Below the pieces are notes generated by a model that had not been told where the DNA came from, searched no databases, and saw nothing but the letters and a program-made list of their open reading frames with translations. Positions 58,421-64,000 of a stretch of DNA of 64,000 nucleotides are shown here, piece after piece. Both the position numbers and the translations under genes were made by a program. Every line of letters begins with the position of its first letter. Position 1 is the first letter of the stretch. Source of the stretch: Phoma sp. XZ068 (taxonomy: Eukaryota; Ascomycota; Dothideomycetes; Pleosporales; Didymellaceae); the NCBI GenBank assembly GCA_004835665.1, contig RBKR01000008.1:310001-374000 (forward strand), written 5' to 3'.

Positions 58421-59571
58421 ATGACGAATCTGGACATGCTACTGCTGAGAGGCGCCTCTTCAGGCATAACTGAAGAGAACCTGGCGGAGCTGCGCTACAC
58501 GATCCTTACAAAGGGCATACCTGCCAATAGCGAGGGCATGGTGAGCTTCCCCACAACAAATACCCTGGCAACCACTATACAACGTCACTTGGGAGTTTGT
58601 CTTCGCCAATGCTAATACTCCTGCGCGCAGTCCGAACTACGCATCTACATCTGGCTCATCCTCCTCAACGCGCCCCCACTCCGCACCGATGTCTACCTCG
58701 ACCTCGTCCGCCAAGGTGCCTCTCCTGCGCACGCCAAAATCCAAAACGACACCTTCCGCACTTTCCAGGGTGATCCTCTTTTCCGGCGGCGCGTGACGCA
58801 GAACAGCATCACGCGCGTGCTGAACGCTGTCGCATGGCGCCTGAACGACGCCCACGAAGCACGCGTCAACGGATGGCAGTCCCCACCAACATTATCTGAA
58901 TTCGGTGGCAGTCCAGACACTTCAATCATGAGCCGACACTCATTTAGCACTGTGCCCGGCACAACAACAAACCCAAGCACGACCAACGACGCCGAGCAAA
59001 TCGGCTACGTCCAAGGCATGAACGTCCTCTGCGGCCCATTCCTCTACGCCGCCAAAGGCGAAGTCGAAGCCTTCACCGGCTTCGAGCACCTCATCACGCG
59101 CGAATGCCCCGGCTACGTGCGCGGCTCCATGGAGGGCGTGCACAAGGGTCTCGCGCTGGTGGATCGCGTGCTGGAAGTCGTCGACAACAAGCTGTACCAG
59201 CACCTGATGGCGCACCGGATGGAAGCCAAGATCTACGCGTTTGCGTCGGTGCTGACCATGTGCGCGTGCACGCCGCCGCTGCCGGAGGTGCTGCAGCTGT
59301 GGGACTTTTTGTTCGCGTATGGCCCGCATTTGAATATTTTGTGTATTGTTGCGCAGCTTGTGCTGATACGGGGGGAGATTTTGAATAGTCCGAGGTATGT
59401 CCACACTCCCTTCTTTTACATTTCATTCAAGTAGCTGACGTTCGCAGTCCAAATCAGATCCTGCGTAATCTGCCGGGACTCCAGGCGCGGAGGATCATCG
59501 ATGTCGCTGTGAGTTTCTCTGGCCAGATACCGGAGGATATGTACGCCGAGATTGTCAGCCATGCGAAATAG
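58421..59571 (+). CDS. BUB2: Bub2/Cdc16-type TBC-domain GAP
   Basis: Exons 58421..58540, 58631..59394 and 59448..59571 give 335 residues. The N-terminus MTNLDMLLLRGASSGITEEN fits Bub2. Catalytic TBC motifs are present: arginine finger Arg83 in IQNDTFR and glutamine finger Gln168 in YVQGMN. Between them lies a ~45-residue Ser/Thr-rich insertion absent from yeast Bub2 as I recall it. The LWDFLFAYGPHLNIL block and the C-terminal NLPGLQARRIIDVAV segment also match Bub2/Cdc16. With Byr4/Bfa1 it acts as GAP for the Spg1/Tem1 GTPase of the septation and mitotic-exit network. Confidence 0.9.
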
Positions 59572-59778
59572 AATGGAACGGCGAGGAAACTGCAGAGCAG
59601 CATGATACAGGAATGATTTACGATAGCACGACCACACGATACCCTTACACAAGACAGCCTAGCATGTTCCATAGCACAAAAGCAAAAGCAAAGTAAAAAT
59701 AAAAAATGAATTGTCGAAGAAAGACCCATATCTCTCTCTCTTTTGCTCATAACCAACTAAACCAACTACCCCATTTAT

Positions 59779-62289
59779 CTAATTCCCCTTCCTCTTCCTC
59801 TTCTCCTTCTCATACTGATTCTTCTCGTACCCCTCCTCGCCCTGAATCTCAGCCACAAGCCTCTTGTACTTGGCCTCATACGCGGCATCCTTCTCCTTCT
59901 TGTCGCGCAGCTTCTCGCGCGCAATGAAATTCGCGTCCTTGCGCAGCTCGCGCATCGCTCCCTTGCGCTCGCGCTTGTACTCCTTCTGCAGCTTGGCGGC
60001 GTCGGAGCGCTCGCGGTCTGCGTCGTAGTGCTTGGTCGGGTCGAAGGACTCTTCGAACTTGGGAATGCGGGAGGCGATTGGGAGGGGTCGGTGGTGATGG
60101 AGGGTTTGTGGGCGGCGGGCGGCGCGGGCGTTGTTGAGGCGTGCCAGGAGGTTTTGTGTTGTGTTGGTTTGGTGGGAGGCTTTTAGGGGGGCGAGCAGAG
60201 GGGTGAAGATCTCGGTGAAGGAGGGGGAGGCGCTCCAGAGGTCTGCCGCGGTGAGGATGTTGCGCGTGTGGGCGCTCAGGAGAGGTTTTGTGGCGTGGGG
60301 GGAGCGCAGGCAGAGCGATGTGTAGCGGATGAACTCTGGGATGTAGCGCTTGGAGAGCGTCTGGTATTGCAGGCAGAGTGCGCCGACGTAGGCACCGCTC
60401 GCGACGTCGTTGGCGGACATTGGTGTAGTCAGACCCATCCAGCGCGCCATCAGGGTCACGGCGGGCGTGACAACCTGGTGGAAGTGGTCAGACGTTGGGT
60501 ATATCGACCCAATGGCTGTGAGCAGTGCTAGATCTCCTGCAGTTGGCTGGTTGGAGAGCTGGAACGCTTTGAGGTGCTTGCGGAATTGCGTGGCAATCTG
60601 CACTGGGTACGAGCGGGAAATGGAGTGGATGTGACGGATGATGGACTCGATCACTGCCAACGGCGCTGCGGGTGTCTGGTTCGATAGGTACGAGACGTGA
60701 TCGACCAGCGCGCATGCAAAGTCAGCGAGCTTGTGCTTATTGTCTTCCTTCAGACCAGCATGGTACAGCGCTCGTATCCTCTGGATGACTGTGGAGGTGT
60801 CCTTCAGATCAACCTTCTTAAAGACTTCAAGAAGCTCCTCGTGCGATCGTGGACAGGGGTATGTGTATGCCAGTTTCGAGGATGTTGTGTCAGCACCAAT
60901 CGTGAGCACGCCTTTCACCGCCTTGGGCTGTGCTTTGGGCTGCTCTACGACGTCCTTCAAGAAGTCCGCATCGTCGTCGTCCATGGCCATTGTGTCGTCC
61001 ACTTCAGCCCCACTGTCAGACTCCTCATCTGAGATATCGGCTTCTGAGTCTGTGGCAACGAGATCGTCTTCCAGAATGAAGTCATCTTCGTCGTCGACGC
61101 CAACAGGTCTGCTTTGCCCCGGTGGCGGTGGTGCAGCAAGCCCAAACTCAGCAGCGTCGTCGTTGGCATCGGACATGTCCTCATCGTCATCCTCAACCTG
61201 CTGCTTCTTGGAGGGCTCGTCGTCATCGCTGACGGGCTCTCCCCTCATGCGCTTCTGACGCTTCTCCTCGAGCTCCTTCAAGCGGTCGGCTTCCTCCTTA
61301 GCTCTCTCCTCGGCGGTCTTTGTTCGCTCGGTGGGCTTCGAGCGCTCATCGTTGAACAGCTCGCGCACCCGGCGGTCGTACTCTTTATCCTTGCCCTCCT
61401 GCGACATGGTAGCAAGCAGCGCTGCCCGGTCGGCGTTCATGCCGAAGTCGTTCTGTGCCACCTCCTTCACCTTTGCAGGTTCAGGCTTCTTATTGATATG
61501 ACCCCTCAGCGCAGCAAGGACATCGTTCAGGTCCTTGTCGAGCTCCTCCCTCAACTCTTCATCGTCCTCCTTCGCCTGCTGCCTCTCGTACTTGTGCAAC
61601 TTGCTCTTCGCAATAACCTCCTTCATGACCTCAGCCTTTGTCTTCTTCCTCTCCGGCTGGTCCTCGTCCTCAGCTTCACCCTCCACCTCCTCGCCATCCT
61701 CTCTTCTCCTCTTCTTCTTCAAGAACCCATCCTCGCCCTCACTATCACTCCCACTGATACTCGCAGCATCATAATCCTCCTCGCCAATCTCATCATCAAA
61801 CCTCAGCGTCTGCCCTCCGTGCGTAAGCTCAACCTCCTCATCCCCATCCTCAAGATCAAACATATTCCCGCCGCGCTTACGCTGCTGCTCGCGCTCAAAC
61901 CGCGCCATCATGCGGTCCTCCAGACTCATGGTGGGATCGTTCTCGCCAATCCGGCGATCCAGAATCCCGCCCGTCTTATTCTTGCGATTCATCTCCGGCA
62001 GCAGCGTCTTGCGCCGCGTCTCCTCGCCCGCGCTCTTGGTGACGCCGGGGCGCCCCAGCACTTTCGGCTTGGCATTGGTGGTTGCGTACTCGAATTTCTG
62101 CGGGCGCGAGAGGTGCTTGAATTCGAAGGGGTTGAAGGACTCGCGGATCGAGGCGAGGGCGGAGGCCTTTTGCGCGTGGTGCGCGGCGTTTTTGCTCTGT
62201 GATTTCTTCTCTTTTTTGGATTTTTGCGGGCCGGTGAGGCCTTGGTCGCGGAGCGAGGCCTTGAGGCGTTTGAGTTGGGACGGCGGCAT
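59779..62289 (-). CDS. NOP14: Nop14, SSU processome component
   Basis: Single exon, 836 residues from ATG at 62289 (MPPSQLKRLKASLRDQGL). The frame is open a further 57 codons upstream, but that part lacks Nop14 character. The N-terminal basic region is followed by NPFEFKHLSRPQKFEYATTN and KTLLPEMNRKNKTGGILDRR, hallmark Nop14 blocks; then long acidic runs (about 150-470) and the C-terminal helical half with the basic KKEKDAAYEAKYKRLVAEIQ end. Nop14 works in the nucleolus in 18S rRNA maturation with Noc4 and Emg1. It converges with BUB2, 207 nt apart. Confidence 0.93.
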   Translation of the reverse strand: MPPSQLKRLKASLRDQGLTGPQKSKKEKKSQSKNAAHHAQKASALASIRESFNPFEFKHLSRPQKFEYATTNAKPKVLGRPGVTKSAGEETRRKTLLPEMNRKNKTGGILDRRIGENDPTMSLEDRMMARFEREQQRKRGGNMFDLEDGDEEVELTHGGQTLRFDDEIGEEDYDAASISGSDSEGEDGFLKKKRRREDGEEVEGEAEDEDQPERKKTKAEVMKEVIAKSKLHKYERQQAKEDDEELREELDKDLNDVLAALRGHINKKPEPAKVKEVAQNDFGMNADRAALLATMSQEGKDKEYDRRVRELFNDERSKPTERTKTAEERAKEEADRLKELEEKRQKRMRGEPVSDDDEPSKKQQVEDDDEDMSDANDDAAEFGLAAPPPPGQSRPVGVDDEDDFILEDDLVATDSEADISDEESDSGAEVDDTMAMDDDDADFLKDVVEQPKAQPKAVKGVLTIGADTTSSKLAYTYPCPRSHEELLEVFKKVDLKDTSTVIQRIRALYHAGLKEDNKHKLADFACALVDHVSYLSNQTPAAPLAVIESIIRHIHSISRSYPVQIATQFRKHLKAFQLSNQPTAGDLALLTAIGSIYPTSDHFHQVVTPAVTLMARWMGLTTPMSANDVASGAYVGALCLQYQTLSKRYIPEFIRYTSLCLRSPHATKPLLSAHTRNILTAADLWSASPSFTEIFTPLLAPLKASHQTNTTQNLLARLNNARAARRPQTLHHHRPLPIASRIPKFEESFDPTKHYDADRERSDAAKLQKEYKRERKGAMRELRKDANFIAREKLRDKKEKDAAYEAKYKRLVAEIQGEEGYEKNQYEKEKRKRKGN

Positions 62290-62573
62290 CTTGACGGGTG
62301 TTCTCTCGTGGGAGAGACGGAGCGACTTGTTAGACCTGCCTGCAGACTGCCAGGCGGGAGATGGGTGTTTCCCGCCTGTCCAGAAATTTTGGCCAAGAGT
62401 TCGGTGTGGGGCTTCACCGCCTGCTGTGTTGGTGGTAGCTCGTCGGACCCCTGCTCCCATGCTGCAGCTGCATCATCGCCCGTCTTTAAGCTGCAACGAA
62501 GCATACCAGTATGTCGTCCACCACGACCAAACGCTGCATGCCATGATCCCAGCCTGTCCAACATAACACAACC
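62290..62573. promoter_or_regulatory. Divergent promoter, NOP14 and unrecognised gene
   Basis: 284 nt between divergent start codons. No distinct site was called. Confidence 0.45.
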
Positions 62574-63270
62574 ATGGCCCCAAACATACCCGACCACTAC
62601 CTCTGGCTCGGCCTCGGTACACCTCCGCCCTCACAAAATCACAACCGCCCAGCTAACCCACCCAGGCGTATTCACCTTCTTCGCAATCCAACACGTCGCC
62701 CACGGCCTGCGCACCGTAAAATCCCTCACCACCGTCCACCGCCCACCCCCCAAACCCCTCGGCATCCACACCCCGACCTCACAAGAAGACGCCATAAAAA
62801 CAACCTCCCTGCTCGTCCTCGCGCAATCCCACAACGTCGAGATCCGCGCCTCGGCCACGAAGCTGCTGTGCGAGCGCTTCTACGCAAACGACAGCGCGCG
62901 CAAACTGCTGTTGCGGGATCTCGGCAGCGAGAAGAAAGATGTGCAGAGGCGGGCGCAGCTTGCGTTTCGATTACTGCGGGATTACGGTGTTTTTCGGGAT
63001 CGTGGGTTGAGTTATGGGTATGGGGGGGTTGAGCCGCGCGTGCCGTGGGATGAGGCGGAGGTGTGGTCTGGTGGAGGGGGTGTGCGGGAGAGGGGGCAGG
63101 AGAGTGGGGAGGAGGAGCGGGATGCGAGGAGGAGGCGGAGAGAGGCTGTGGTGATTCATGATGGGGAGGGGAGGGTGGGGGAGGGGGACGTGTGGATGCG
63201 GGATCGCGAGGGGGTGATGAGTTTGGATATGGAGGTTGGGGAGTTGGTGATTGATGGAGTGACGCATTGA
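62574..63270 (+). CDS. Unrecognised protein, ARM-like, 215 residues
   Basis: Exons 62574..62616 and 62666..63270, 49-nt phase 1 intron (GTACAC, CAGCTAAC, CCCAG). The N-terminus MAPNIPDHYLWLGLG joins VFTFFAIQHVAHGLRTVKS. The middle is helical with HNVEIRASATKLLCERF and KKDVQRRAQLAFRLLRDYG, resembling armadillo/HEAT repeats. The tail is Glu/Arg/Gly-rich with long purine runs in the DNA (63060-63200). I cannot name the family. Divergent from NOP14, which may mean co-expression. Confidence 0.7.
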
Positions 63271-63456
63271 TTAAGACGACGTTATGATACCCCTTAGCGA
63301 AATACTTCAAGATCGAGCTTTCATGTTTGTTGTATTTTTGTACAGTCTATGCGTCCCGCTCAAGGCGGATTAATGGGTATTTTCTATGTCCATGTCCTAA
63401 GAGACCTTTTGAATGGAGTTGTTCTATTCACACAAGGAAAGGAAGTCATAGCTTCT

Positions 63457-64000
63457 CTACTCCTTCTTCGTCTCAGCAGCCTTCTCCTCCTTGCCTGCTG
63501 GCATCTCATCCTTCCTCGCGCGCTCATCCTGCTCTGTGCGCTCTGCACTGCCCTCAGTAGCGCCCGAGTCACCACTGCTGGCCTCGGCCTCGTTGCTCTC
63601 TGCCGCAGCCTTGGCCTCAGCCTTCTTAGGCTTGTCATCCTCGTCAATGTCCTCGTGGTCCTTGGGCGACGCATTCTCCTTGTTCTCGTGGGACTGTACC
63701 TGCTCGTTCTCCTCCTCAATGAGCTCTTGCTGCTCCTTGAGGACCTCGAGACGCTGCTTGTTGGTGGCGGCGCCCTCGGTGGTGTTGACCTCGAGCTCAA
63801 TCTCGTGGTACAGCTCCTCAGGGATACTGGACAGAACAGCCTCAAGCGCATCAATCTGCGATGTGGCGTCCGCCTCCTTACCCTGGACGTAGACGAAGGC
63901 GTTCGAGAGGACAAGGATGGTCGAGGGAACACCGTGCTTGAGACGGAGGTCGAGCCAGGTCTGGAGGTCATCCCGGAGACGGCCAGGGGAGACACCATAT
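63457..64000 (-). CDS. MDM38: Mdm38/LETM1-family protein, C-terminal part (cut by window edge)
   Basis: Complement(63457..>64000), 180 residues before the stop; the rest lies beyond the window. No in-frame ATG is needed. The frame begins YGVSPGRLRDDLQTWLDLR, then GVPSTILVLSNAFVYVQG, LSSIPEELYHEIELEVN, EGAATNKQRLEVLKEQQELI and an acidic/Lys-rich tail. These are the ribosome-binding LETM1 domain end and its coiled coil as I remember fungal Mdm38. The protein sits in the mitochondrial inner membrane and supports K+/H+ exchange and export of mitochondrially made proteins. Confidence 0.88.
   Translation of the reverse strand, partial: YGVSPGRLRDDLQTWLDLRLKHGVPSTILVLSNAFVYVQGKEADATSQIDALEAVLSSIPEELYHEIELEVNTTEGAATNKQRLEVLKEQQELIEEENEQVQSHENKENASPKDHEDIDEDDKPKKAEAKAAAESNEAEASSGDSGATEGSAERTEQDERARKDEMPAGKEEKAAETKKE

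Noticed and set aside
62290..62460. 57-codon upstream extension of Nop14
   Set aside because: The frame there has no initiating ATG of Nop14 character, and MPPSQLKRLKASL at 62289 is the family-like start.
1..64000. CRISPR arrays, bacterial operons, readable transposase or viral genes
   Set aside because: None seen; the window is eukaryotic and no repeat-spacer structure or mobile-element protein was found.

Overview
This is a stretch of nuclear genome from a filamentous ascomycete. The genes carry many short GT-AG introns of about 47-60 nt with CTAAC/CTGAC-type branch sites. The gene set includes a fungal FAS1 protein, a DapB-type dipeptidyl aminopeptidase, a Zn2Cys6 protein and a 2EXR-family cluster. 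The overall style suggests Dothideomycetes, probably Pleosporales; that placement is inference from protein flavour, not from a search. Products were named by reading translated exons and recalling families. No database search was possible, and all exon joins were made by hand.

Region 1 (1-23 kb) is dense and mostly housekeeping. In order it holds: a DUF3807 protein and a FAS1 protein divergent from one promoter, with a tRNA-Leu(AAG) nested in the FAS1 intron; a metallo-beta-lactamase-fold protein; DapB; RNA polymerase II subunit Rpb7 divergent from an Mpo1-like dioxygenase; mitochondrial F1 ATPase alpha; a Tvp38/DedA Golgi protein; a CUE/CCCH/Smr RNA-binding protein; a coiled-coil plus Zn2Cys6 protein; a FAHD1-type acylpyruvase; and a small conserved-looking protein.

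Region 2 (23-35 kb) holds a PWWP chromatin protein, a gene-free 2.75 kb, a CBS-domain protein, a mitochondrial PP2C phosphatase, a PWI/RS-rich splicing factor, an acidic Pro/Glu-rich protein and the ATP-dependent NAD(P)HX dehydratase.

Region 3 (35-58 kb) is gene-poor. Isolated genes sit in long empty spacers: a 2EXR gene, a SulP sulfate permease, an MFS transporter, a small frameshifted YHYSN-type gene, a DapA-family aldolase and three more 2EXR genes with one possible relic. The spacer at 42.6-44.2 kb carries a cluster of TACCTAGGTA palindromes.

Region 4 (58-64 kb) returns to housekeeping: a Bub2/Cdc16 TBC GAP, Nop14, an unrecognised divergent gene and the C-terminal end of an Mdm38/LETM1 protein cut by the window edge.

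The most unusual object is the tRNA-Leu(AAG) gene at 1525-1690. It folds as a canonical class II tRNA only after two removals: the ordinary 32-nt anticodon-loop intron, and a 52-nt D-loop insert with every hallmark of a spliceosomal intron (GTAAGT, CTAAC, CACAG). The whole tRNA lies, same strand, inside a 540-nt spliceosomal intron of the FAS1 gene.
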